NCBI GenBank assembly: GCA_037954325.1
Contig: JBBMNZ010000007.1
Span: 14,361,001-14,425,000, forward strand
Origin: Fistularia commersonii
Taxonomy: Eukaryota; Chordata; Actinopteri; Syngnathiformes; Fistulariidae
Length of the DNA: 64,000 nucleotides
Reading direction: 5' to 3'
The position numbers and the translations under genes were made by a program. The notes beneath the pieces were generated by a model. It saw only the letters and a list, made by a program, of their open reading frames with translations, was not told the DNA's origin and did not search any database. Shown one piece after another: positions 24,923-34,725 of this stretch; positions within the stretch are counted from its first letter, which is position 1; each line of letters starts with the position of its first letter.

Positions 24923-27900
24923 TTAGAACCATTCCTTCAAGCGTGAACTTTTAACTTTGGTTTTGCTCAGACTCTTGTGGGTCTTTACAGGCGACAGTTT
25001 GAATGCACTTTCCTCCCATTCGTAGCAGTGGTTGACCCGGGCGCAGCTCAGCAAACATGGCAGCTCATCCAGGATTTCGCTGTAGTGTTCGATCAATTCA
25101 CCTATGGAACTGAACTCTGTCTTGCACTTCTGCCACAGGGAACAAAAAAAACAGGGACAAAACTGCAGTGACTTGCATTGTTTAATTTCTGCTCTTTGCA
25201 TCCTTTCGTCTAGATAGTGCACATCTGCATTACATAGATCGGGGTGGGCAAACTTTTTGGCTCAGGGGCCACTTTGACCTTTAAAATTTGACAGACGGAC
25301 TGGGTCAGCACAAGATACGTTACATATAAGAAAATTAAACACATTGATTAACAGTACATATCAGACTCGTCTGATATTTGTCTGAACATTGTCTGACATT
25401 TTCTTTGAAAATAAAACCAGCATGGTTTTGAAGCCTCTGAGGTTTACTTGCATTTCATCCACAAACCGTTTTTTCCCTTGTAGCTTCACGTCCAGCTCAT
25501 TCATGTGTGTGAGTATGTTCACAGTAAAGGCTAAATCACAAAGACAATCTGTGTCATTCAGCTCAGGAAAATTCTCAACGGTTCTAAAATAGCTCCAAAA
25601 ATCAAATAATCTCTTGTTTGAGCTCCCACATTCATTGATCCAATTATTCACATCAAGTATGAATTCTGTACCAATCTTTGGTGGACCAGATTAAAAAGAC
25701 CAACGGGCCGGATATGGCCCGCAGGCCGTAGTTTGCCCACCCCTGACATGGACTGTGGGCATCTAATGATGATGCTGTGTTATACTGTTAGCAGCGTCAA
25801 ATTATACATTTTTCAGGTTTATGTGTGATATTGTATGTTAATGTTAATCCAATATTTGTCTCTTAAATGCCTGGAGCTGAAGGTGTACTACTCTAACGTT
25901 TAGATTCTGCAGGAATACTGATGACTTAAAAAAAAAAAGTCATTTGCACATTCTGCATAGCAAAAAGATTTTGCATACATACAGAACATTATCAATCTAA
26001 ATAACCAGAATTGTTTTTATTCTAATAATTAATTGTTTACCTCCAGAAGAAATTTCCCTTTGCGAGTGTTTTCTATGAGGTGGGTGACAAGGCCAGAGGG
26101 GAAGCGAATGATGAGAGAACCACATTTTGGCTTTTTGGGATGAGGGCAGAGGAGGAAGGACCCCAGAACATCATCTGCAAGCAGGGAATAACTGCTGTCA
26201 CTGCAACAGAGAAGACCTTTAGAAAGCACCTGATACAGTTGCATCTCAATAGATTAGAATATCATCAAAGTTATTTTCAGTAATTCTAATCAAAAACTGA
26301 AACTCCTGCAGATTAATTATACACAGGATGATATATTTCAAGTGTTTAGTTATTTTAATTTTGATGATCATAGCTAACAGCCATCAAAAACCAAAAATTC
26401 AGACTCTAAGTATTACATGAGTAAGAATTTCAGGGTTTAGTTAGCTGTGGGGAAATATGTTTAAAAAAAAATTAAAATAAAATAAAAAAAAACATTTGGA
26501 ATACATCACTCTAACTGTAATGAAGCTGAGTTTCACTTTTTGAATAGAATAACTGAATTGAATAAACTTTTCAATGATGTTCTAATTTACTGAAATGCGC
26601 CTGTAAATCAGGGTGTAGGGAGTGACACTCACGTCGCGATACCAGCCCAACACCAAACGGCTTGAGCCAGAGCTTCCTCTGTTTCGGCCAGACTTGGGGC
26701 ACGGGATCTCCTCGCGGGCGCCTTTTCTTGACCCTTTTCTGTTTTGCAGATAAGAGACAACACTTTGGGTTATTTAGCGTACAAAGGTGTTGAGCTGTTC
26801 CTCCTGCCAGGTTTATTTGGCAAATACAGTTTATAAAAACAAATGATCCCATTATTCAAAAGCTGTTCACAGATAATACTTTAGGCTTTGAACTGGAGGT
26901 GGGGATCTAAGTTAAAGAAATTAATTTTAACTATTGGATTTTTCAGAATGCATGAAAGTTTTGTATTCCCATTTAAATGAAAAATCTCAAGGGAATAACT
27001 TTTATTTCCTTGATTGGGGGGAAAAAAGGTTGTGTTCATATTATTTTTTAGTTACCCACTTAGTAGTTGTTTTTTCTTTTTTTAATTAAGCATTTCCAGT
27101 TACTTGATTGGTTATAACAAAAAGATAAACACAAACTGCCTACTGAGTTTCACAGCGGTCTGAATCACTGTTAGGTCCCACTTTTATTGAAAAAGAGTTG
27201 AAATAAAAGTGACAAAATAAAAACCAAAGTAAGATCTCCATGATGCCAAATTTTAGAAACCTCTTTGCAGAACCACATCACTGACAGTCCACAAGATGAC
27301 AAGCAGACATATTTATGGAGTTTAATGGAATTTATATTACGCACAACAGCAAAACTGGAAAACAGTGGGAAATCTGCAGAAAACATTTACTGAAGGGTTG
27401 CTGAAAAAGGAGTAGATAGGGATATTATCTGTTACCATCACAGGTGATCCAAAGTTTGAATAGGTTGGTGACCTCTAACCCAAACTGTGACATTAAGAAA
27501 AGATCGGAATGACAGTAAGACGATACCTGCTCCATCACCGTGTAAGGAATCCTGACCCCATAACTGATTGACTGACCACCACCCAACACAGAGTGCTGTA
27601 GTTACCTAATCAGCTCTTTGACTCTTGAGAGCGCTTTGTGAACACTGGGCCCACCTTGTGCCGTAGTGAGACGCTCTTGGACGTGACGCTGTTTGAGCGG
27701 GGTGAAGGTGAAGGAGCGATACGCCCCAGATCGCAGGACTTTGTTTCGGATGGCCTTCTTGCGCACCAGAGAGGGTGAGGAGGTGGGGAACACTTCATCT
27801 TGACTGCTGTTCTGGTCAACAGATGGCGTTTCATTTTTCTACAGGTGAGCAAAAGAAAATGGAATTTTCCATTAGTTTAGTTTAGTCAGTACGGAAATGG

Positions 27901-29877
27901 AAATTTCAGACAAAATTTTCTTTTTGTAATGCAATACTGTTCACTGGTTGAGTTTTAGTGTAATATTACTTCAAAGGAGAAAATATCAGGCAAACTGGCC
28001 TGTTTGCTCAGATGCCTGGTGTAAGACGACCATGCAGTGAATGACGTTCAAGATATCGATCTCCTGATAGTTGCTCAACAGTCATTAAAGACACCTTCCA
28101 ACAGCTCCCAAATAATTAAAAGTACTGAATGTGACTCTTGCATTTACCATCTTGTCAAAAAAATGATGTCAGATAAAAACAAAAGTGTTTTCATCAAATC
28201 CGATCCAGTTTCCAGACCCACAGGAGCTCAGTAAGCAGAAGGTCGGCCTGTGAAAATCAGCTTGCTTTATTCGGATAATTTGGTGACCCATTTTGAATAA
28301 AATTGGCTACTGTGTCATTTAAGTTCTAACACATGGTTTAAAACCGATGTTCTTGCTGATTGGATGCCAGTAAGGTTGCATGCATTGCTCACACCTGACA
28401 TTTCCCTGATAGGTGTTTAACAGTCCGACTAAATAAGTGTAGGATAATGCAGATATGATGCTACATGAGAAGCTGCACAATAATGGGGTTCAAGAGGGTG
28501 AAGTGATGATAACAAGTTATGACAGCTTGAAAATATTGTGACCTTGCTGGTTCCTGGAAACAAGCCTCGGAAAGGGGCTCTTCTGAAGGACACCAGAGCG
28601 CTGACACTGAGCGGGAAGCCATGATTGAGCAGGGAGGGGTTCCGTCGCGGTGCTGAGCCGGCAGATTGTTCTTGTGCCTCGTCTGGGTGCTTTTCCAAGT
28701 ATGACAGCTGGAAACAGCGGCACAGCAGCAGGTTCAAAAACTGGGCCTGATGCAGAGAAAGGACTGCAGGTTACACTTCAACTTACAGACTCACATCCTT
28801 CTTCGCGTCGCACCCTGCCAGGTTACTATTCGTTCACATGCCAAGATACTGATGTTTATCGAATATCATCAACAATTGTATACAGAGCATTGTTTTTGTG
28901 TCCAACATTGTGATACACCTATTTGTGAATACATAGATCTGTGACTGAAAAATCTGCGTATTTTTAGTGCTGAAAAACAGCAATAAATAAAACTTCAAAA
29001 TGAACAAGGAAATGTCCTTAATTAGGGAATTAATCTGTTATAGAAAAAATTAACAGTAAATTAACAAAACAAATCTGCAAGAATCTCAAATTTCACTGAA
29101 ACATGAAACAAATTGATAAGAAAGCACAAGAAACACTAAGGAATATCTGAAACTTTTACTCAGTTATTAGATAATGCACTCATATAGTATGTATGTGATC
29201 ATGTACTATGAAAATGTTAAATAGATATCTTACTGCTCTGGAGTGTCTTGCTTTAAATACGTGGCAGTAGAGCTGAGCGTCGGTGCTTCCTGGGTTGTGG
29301 GAGACGAAGGCAAACTGTGCGTCAGTGGGCCTGGCAGTGGACAGAGACACTCGACGCAGAGCGTGAGCCATCAGAAGAGTCTGCCAAACAAGACAGGGGT
29401 CACATCAGCGTCACACTCAGCAACGTTTCCAGTGAAGACAACCCACCCCGACCCTTACCGTCTCATCCTCGTTGTACATTTTCACACCTTTGATGGAGAA
29501 TTTCAGGGACACGGGCCTCCTTCTCCTGCAAGCCTGGTCAGAGACAATTTATTAGCATTTCTGCCTGAAGATTTTAGGAGAAGTCAATGACTCAGGACTC
29601 ACTTTGAGGGACTTCAGATGAAGATGAAGTTGCTCTATCTGGTCGTCCAGACAACGGTCATCCACAGGGAAAGAGCCCACATACTTAAGGATAAATAAAT
29701 AAGAAATTCAAGCCGGTGGAATATGGTAAAAATACGACTTGATTTGATCTGAAAGTACTGACTAGTTAATCAGTTCCCCTCTTATAAAGAAGTCTTTTCA
29801 GATCGATTTCAATTTAAGAAGAAAAAAAAAAAAACACACACTTTATCACTTTTCTGAACTTAAAGTAGAAAAAGTCA

Positions 29878-29936
<59 letters not shown>

Positions 29937-31963
29937 TAGTACCCCTAACACTCATTTTCACCCATTCCAACCTGCTTGAACCCATCTCTTCACCTCTATT
30001 CTAAAACTTTATAGTTTATAGTTTATTTTTATTTCTAATTCTGCCTTTTTCTTTTTATTATTTATTACTGTTATATTTTCTGTAACTCTGGCACAACAAT
30101 TTCCTTTGGGATAAATAAAGTTGTTCTTATCTTATCTTATCTTATCTTATCTTATTCCACACTCTCTCCATTGCTCTGGACTGTTGACCCCAAGAACCTG
30201 AAATCCTCCAACTTCTTGATCTCCACTCCCTGTAGCCTCATCCTTGCACCCGAGTTCCTCTCATTTACACACATATACTCTGCCTTGCTTCGACTAACTT
30301 TCATTCCTCTCCTTTCCGGCGCATACCTCCACCTCTCTAGATTTTCCTCGACCTGTTCTCTGCTCTCACTGCAGATCACAATGTCATCTGCCAACATCAT
30401 GGTCCATGGAGATTCCTGTCTACCCTCATCTGTCAGCCTGTCCATCACCACTGCAAACAAGAGGGGGCTCAGAGCTGATCCCTAATGGAGTCCCACCTCC
30501 ACCTTGAACTTCTCTGCAACCCCTTAGCACACCGCACCACTGTCTCACAGCTAGCATACATGTTTTACACGAGCCTTACATACTTCTCTGTTATTGTATG
30601 AGGAAATCTGGAATGGCAGAGTTCCTCTCTTGGCACCCTGTATCAAATACTGCATCTGTAGAACTCTTTCTCGGCATGAAGCCATACTGCTTTTCACAAA
30701 TGCTGACTTCTGCTCTCAGTCTAGTTTCCACTACTCTTTCCTCTAAAGCTTTATCCTTCTATGGCTGCCGCAGTTCTGCACATCGCCCTTATTCTTAAAA
30801 ATGGACACCATCACACTTCTTCTCCATTCTTCAGGCATCTTCTCACTCTCTAAGATCCTGCTGAATAAACTAGTCAGAAACTCTACCACTGCCTCTCCTA
30901 GACACTTCCAAACCTCCACAGGTATATCATCAGGACCAACTGCCTTCCCACTCTTCATCCTCTTCAATGCCTTCCTTACTTCACTTTTACTAATCTCTGC
31001 TACTTTGTGGTCTACAATAGTCACCTCTTCTACCCTTGTCTCACTTTCATTTTCCACATTCATCAACTCTTTAAAGTACTCTTTCCATCTTCCCATTACT
31101 CTTCTAGCATCTGTCAATACATTTCCCTCCCTATCCTTAATCACCCTGACCCACTGTACATCCTTTCCATTGTTATTTCTCTGTTTCGCCAACTTGTATA
31201 GATCATTCTCTCCCTCCTTACTGTCCAACCGAGCTTATAAGTCATCGTAGGCCCTTTGTTTTGCCTTTGATACCTCTACCTTTACCTTACGTTGTATCTC
31301 CCTGTACTCCAGTCTGTTCTCTTCAGTCCTCTCAATGTCCCACTTCTACTTTGCCCAACCGCTTTCTCTGTATATACTCCTGCACTTCCTCATTCCACCA
31401 CCAAGTCTCCTTATCTACTTTCCTTCCAGATGATACACCAAGTACTCTCCTACCGGTCTCCCTGATAACACTAGCTGTTGTTGTCCAATCATCTGGAAGC
31501 TCTCCCTTACCACCCAGACCCTTTTCCAACTTGTCCCTGAAAGCCATACAACACTCCTCCTTTTTCAGCTTCCATCACTTTGTCCTCTGCTCTGCCTTTG
31601 TCCTCTTGATCTTCCTTGTCACCAGAGTCATCCTACGCTGTGTGGCCACACTCTCACCTAGAGCTTCTTTGCAGTCACTGATCTCTTTCAGATTACCTTG
31701 TCTATACAAGATGTAGTCTACCTGGGTGCTCCAACCTCCGCTCTTATAAGTAACCCTATGTTCCTGTCCTTTCTGGGAAAAAAAAGTGTTCACTATTTTT
31801 CCAAAATCTCCAACCATCTATCCCCCTGTGTTCCTATCCTGCATATGAAATCTGCCCACCACTTCTTCACCCCCTCTATTGCCTGCACCAACATGCCCAT
31901 ATATATGCCTATATATATATATATATATATATTAGAGATACAGGCATGTTGGTGCAGGCAATA

Positions 31964-32026
<63 letters not shown>

Positions 32027-32326
32027 CTTTCTTGCTCTCTGGTCAAAGTTATTTAACTGGCAAGTTTTTCTTGAATTCCTTGATGGTTTTCATACAATTT
32101 CTCACTGACTTGAAGACAATTTCTTATTTGGTTTGGGGCAACCCGTCTTTTTTCAGGAGATTTGTCCTGCTCCACTTCAGTTTCAGTTGGCTGACTAACT
32201 GCCTTTTACCGTGACGTTTGGTCAAGATTTTGAAGCAAGTCAAATTCATTTTCTGAGAAAAATAAAAATCCTTACCTCTGCAGATCTTGTGACTGTGCCA
32301 TCCTCTCTGACTGGAGCGTCATCCAT
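24923..32326 (-). CDS. sh2d5: SH2 domain-containing protein 5 (PTB plus degenerate SH2), nine coding exons
   Basis: SH2D5 is a neuronal adaptor reported to bind BCR and influence Rac signalling. Exons read right to left: 32276-32326 (ATG at 32326), 29603-29683, 29459-29533, 29234-29380, 28543-28740, 27606-27838, 26633-26738, 26041-26200, 25129-24923 (TGA). The PTB domain shows YVGSFPVDD, RRRPVSLKFSIKGVKMY, LMAHALRRVSLSTARPTDAQ and LLLCRCFQLSYLEKHPDE. A conserved segment SPSLVRKKAIRNKVLRSGAY follows. The SH2 region reads VLGSFLLCPHP, GSLIIRFPSGLVTHLIENT and FSSIGELIEHYSEILDELP; the usual FLVR Arg is absent. All match human SH2D5 as recalled. One junction (27606 to 26738) is off by one phase in my reading, so an exon edge or a small exon there is unresolved. 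Neighbour hp1bp3 agrees with human 1p36 order. Confidence 0.9.
25240..25745 (-). mobile_element. hAT (Charlie-like) element fragment with transposase remnant
   Basis: The ends are GGGGTGGGCAAACTTTTT on the left and the complement of CAGGGGTGGGCAAAC on the right (25731-25745), the classic hAT-Charlie terminus. Flanks ACATAGAT and ACATGGAC match at 6 of 8 positions, a decayed 8 bp target duplication. The - strand keeps an ORF piece (25361-25651) with ELNDTDCLCDLAFTVNILTH and LNELDVKLQGKK-like sequence, as in GTF2IRD2/ZBED-type hAT transposases. It lies in an sh2d5 intron. Confidence 0.8.
26236..26603. mobile_element. Tc1/mariner-type MITE with long terminal inverted repeats
   Basis: Both ends are flanked by TA. 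The left end CAGTTGCATCTCAATAGATT matches the inverted right end CAGGCGCATTTCAGTAAATT, and similarity continues for about 50 bp (TTAGAATATCATC versus TTAGAACATCATTG). The interior resembles a dispersed vertebrate repeat I recognise (GATATATTTCAAGTG, TTTTAATTTTGATGATCATA). It is non-coding, 368 bp, and lies in an sh2d5 intron. Confidence 0.7.
29881..29934. repeat. (AT)n microsatellite
   Basis: A pure AT array in the first coding intron of sh2d5, directly left of an L2-like LINE tail. Confidence 0.97.
29941..30155 (+). mobile_element. L2/Maui-like LINE 3' tail with (CTTAT)6
   Basis: The sequence ends in CAACAATTTCCTTTGGGATAAATAAAGTTGTT followed by six CTTAT units (30126-30155), split here as AACAATTTCCTTTGG and GATAAATAAAGTTG. 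This is the familiar end of fish L2-type LINEs and their SINE partners. A second copy of the same terminal motif occurs at about 41978-42016. Only the 3' UTR is present. Confidence 0.6.
30156..31875 (-). mobile_element. RTE-type LINE, antisense, 3'-truncated
   Basis: On the - strand, from 31875 downwards, reading frames show an endonuclease part (EHRVTYKSGGWSTQVDYILY, RRMTLVTRK), a linker (ENDLYKLAKQRNN, VLTDARRVMGRWKEYFKELM), RT block AVGPDDIPVEVWKCLGE, and the palm/thumb piece MLADDIVICSESREQVEENL plus FRFLGSTVQSNGE. The element stops abruptly after this point, before the usual thumb and C-terminus, against the (CTTAT)n tail on the other strand. It is broken by stops and frameshifts. It is a different RTE lineage from the copies at 20.7 and 35.5 kb. 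The right edge is set at the inverted repeat. Confidence 0.8.
31876..31964. repeat. 22 bp perfect inverted repeat with AT-rich loop
   Basis: The arms are 31876-31897 (CTATTGCCTGCACCAACATG, then CC) and 31943-31964, its exact complement. The 45 nt between them is mostly (AT)n. The arms are followed on the right by a (CA)n tract. Confidence 0.95.
31965..32023. repeat. (AC)n microsatellite
   Basis: A pure AC array immediately after the right arm of the inverted repeat. Confidence 0.97.
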
Positions 32327-32599
32327 GATGCCTGAGACAGACAGCAGAATGACAGAATCATGACTCAAAGGAAAAGGACAATTGAAACTATCCTATCGTA
32401 GAATGTTAAATAAAACAAAGAAACAGGAAGAGTGCGAACCCGTTTGACTTTATGTGGATCTTGTCGTACTACAGGAAGAAGCCAGACGTGATTTTCCAGC
32501 AGGCCTTGTGGTTTTTCTGGTTTCCAGGTTTAAAAACAGAGAGTGTGAACGGTCAGAGCAGTCAGAGCGTCTCAGCCTCCCTTTACATTTGTTTTCTTT

Positions 32600-33060
32600 A
32601 CTTTCTTGTTTTAACACCCCCTCGCTCCGATACGACGAGAGTAAAGGTAAAACGACGCGACTGAGCCGAACTTTTCAGGCGTTTCCGCCAATTTATCCAA
32701 CGTGAGGTCGTATCAAAGGTGCCAACACGGCGTTTAAACTCACTTCTAGCAGCCGAAGTGCCTCCCGCTTCCTCAGCACACCGGCACCGCGTCCTCCCCG
32801 CACCGCACCGCAGGCGTCGACACACTGCCGTCCGCCCTCTACCTGCCGCCGCTCCGTGACCCAGGTGTGTTATCCCGAGGCGGGTCTATCAAGTTAAGGA
32901 GGCCGGAAAGGCGGCGGAAGAGGAGGGGGGCGTAAATATTGTGTTTTCCAATAAGGCGAACTGTTTCAAGCCTCTCCCTTTTCCCAAATATCTTCTCTCA
33001 TCACATTCCTGTTGATTGCGCAATTCGCCCCCGTGACGTCACATACTCGGTGGTCGAGGG
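32600..33060 (-). promoter_or_regulatory. sh2d5: Inferred sh2d5 promoter and non-coding first exon, CRE at 33034-33041
   Basis: A CpG-rich block just upstream of the sh2d5 ATG exon. On the - strand a donor-like AGCGGCGGCAG|GTAGAG occurs near 32840, which would end a non-coding exon. A perfect TGACGTCA lies at 33034-33041. Placement of the start site is inferred from base composition only. Confidence 0.4.
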
Positions 33061-33469
33061 AACTTTTTAATCACTGCTAGTATCAATGACAAATTAACAT
33101 CAACGGGGATAAGAAAATATACAATTCATTTATTTCGTTAAAAGAACGGGTTTTCATTTAAGAATTACATTTTTGTGGACTTACAAACCTGGAAATGGGA
33201 CGATTCTTAATTTTAATCAGCACTTTTTTTAGTACCTCAAAAATCTAAAACGAAGGTTTACAACTAGATTGTACACGGACATCTTTCGCTGTCAGTTATC
33301 ATATTCGTAGGCTGATCGATTATTTTTCTTCCCAGTGGTTCATTTTTCATTTACGCATTGAATAACTTCTGCCCTTTCAGCCTAATGGCCTCTTGCATTT
33401 TAATTCCAGCTTTGTCAGCAGCTGATTTTTCACTTTTTCACCTCTCAAGTTATTTTTTTAATACAGCAA

Positions 33470-33560
33470 ACTTGAATTTCTTCACTTGAAGACGTTTCAT
33501 CCCTCATCTGAGGTTTCTTCAACATCGGATGAGGGGTGAAACTTGAGAAAGTCAGCTGCC
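33470..33560. repeat. Inverted repeat resembling a Penelope-like element terminus
   Basis: The arms GTTTCATCCCTCATC (33494-33508) and GATGAGGGGTGAAAC (33528-33542) are complementary at 14 of 15 positions. The surrounding words (CACTTGAAGACGTTTCATC, GGTTTCTTCA) match the sequence at the end of the Penelope-like relic at 55.38-55.45 kb (TGAAATGTCTTCAAGTGAAG). Confidence 0.55.
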
Positions 33561-34423
33561 ACAAGAATTCACCATGACCTGCATTAATGAAAACCTCCAG
33601 ACATTAATGCATCAAATATTGATCTGTTTCCACCCTACATTATATTCCAATTGATTAAAGGTTTCCAACATTTTAAGGCTTGAATAATTTAAGCATACAC
33701 AATCAACTCAGACTGAACTGATGGCAACTTTTAACACTTTTAATGGACTCATGATTGTCTGTTGTGCAATTTGTGAATCTACCCATTGGACTCAATATAA
33801 TGCAAAAGGTGTATACAAACATAGCCTTTTTATTCATGATCTGGAAAAAAAGCTTAACAACACAGGGAGTACAGGCATGCAGGGTATGTATGACCTATGC
33901 TATGAACCTTTTTCTTATCCACAACACACACTTCTCAAGTTTTTTAAACTGAATTACAGCTGTGGAGCAATAAAATCAATTTATATGCTTTTAAATGCAC
34001 ATTTCAAAAGACATATGACTCATTTCAAATTAACAGTGTTCAATGCCTTGTTGAAGATCAACATGTCAGCTGGAAGCCTTATCTTTTTGGGGGGCAATGT
34101 TTTGATTTGTAATGATAGCATAAAATGCATTACATGTGGAGAAATACTAAAATAAATTCAGATTCTACTGCATTACAAGGTAAAAATATTTTATCTCAGA
34201 ACACAGGAGTACACTTTTAAAACCCGGTTTTACAATTTAATTTCGAGCCTTGTTTAAAAAAGGGCATTTTCAATTTAACGGAAACAGTGATATCACACTT
34301 CAAATGATGGGTGCTGCCAACACTTACAGACTGGATGAGGGGTATAAAATAAGTCTCTACATGTTTCTAGGTATACTAGGTTGGATTTTGCTATCGTTTC
34401 CCGAGCTGGCAGTTGGTTTCTCT

Positions 34424-34425
34424 CA

Positions 34426-34485
<60 letters not shown>
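34424..34485. repeat. (ACGC)n microsatellite
   Basis: About fifteen tandem CACG units; unusually CpG-dense for this AT-rich flank. Confidence 0.97.
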
Positions 34486-34725
34486 TTGAACAGCAACAGA
34501 GACTTTCTACACCTGGTGGGAAAAAAGAAGAGGGAAACTCACACATTTAATGTACAGTGAACTTAACTGGTTGGACAACTGTCTTGTTCTACAAGGGAAA
34601 TCAAAATAAAGAACAGAATAAAATCTACGGCCCCATTAAAAAGAGGAAAAATGATAGAGCACTGGAACAAAGTGACGGACTGCTGCAGAATCAGAACAGC
34701 CCAGTTCATGGAAGCCCTCCTAGGC

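Larger units (their letters stand above)
33061..34725 (-). other. hp1bp3 3' UTR and intergenic DNA
   Basis: This is read as the 3' flank of hp1bp3, which ends at 34726 on the - strand. It is AT-rich. It includes an inverted repeat with Penelope-like character (33470-33560), an (ACGC)n array and a 144-codon + strand frame at 33721-34155 that I do not accept as a gene. Confidence 0.5.

Noticed and set aside
33470..33560. Hammerhead ribozyme core in Penelope-like terminal sequence (GATGAG...GAAAC)
   Set aside because: Penelope elements are known to carry hammerheads, but the required CUGANGA core is not met (the bases before GATGAG do not fit) and the segment folds better as a plain hairpin. 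The copy at 55.38 kb also lacks the core.
33721..34155. 144-codon + strand ORF
   Set aside because: AT-rich, Cys/Phe/Asn-heavy translation with no recognised domain, in the hp1bp3 3' flank; judged a chance frame.
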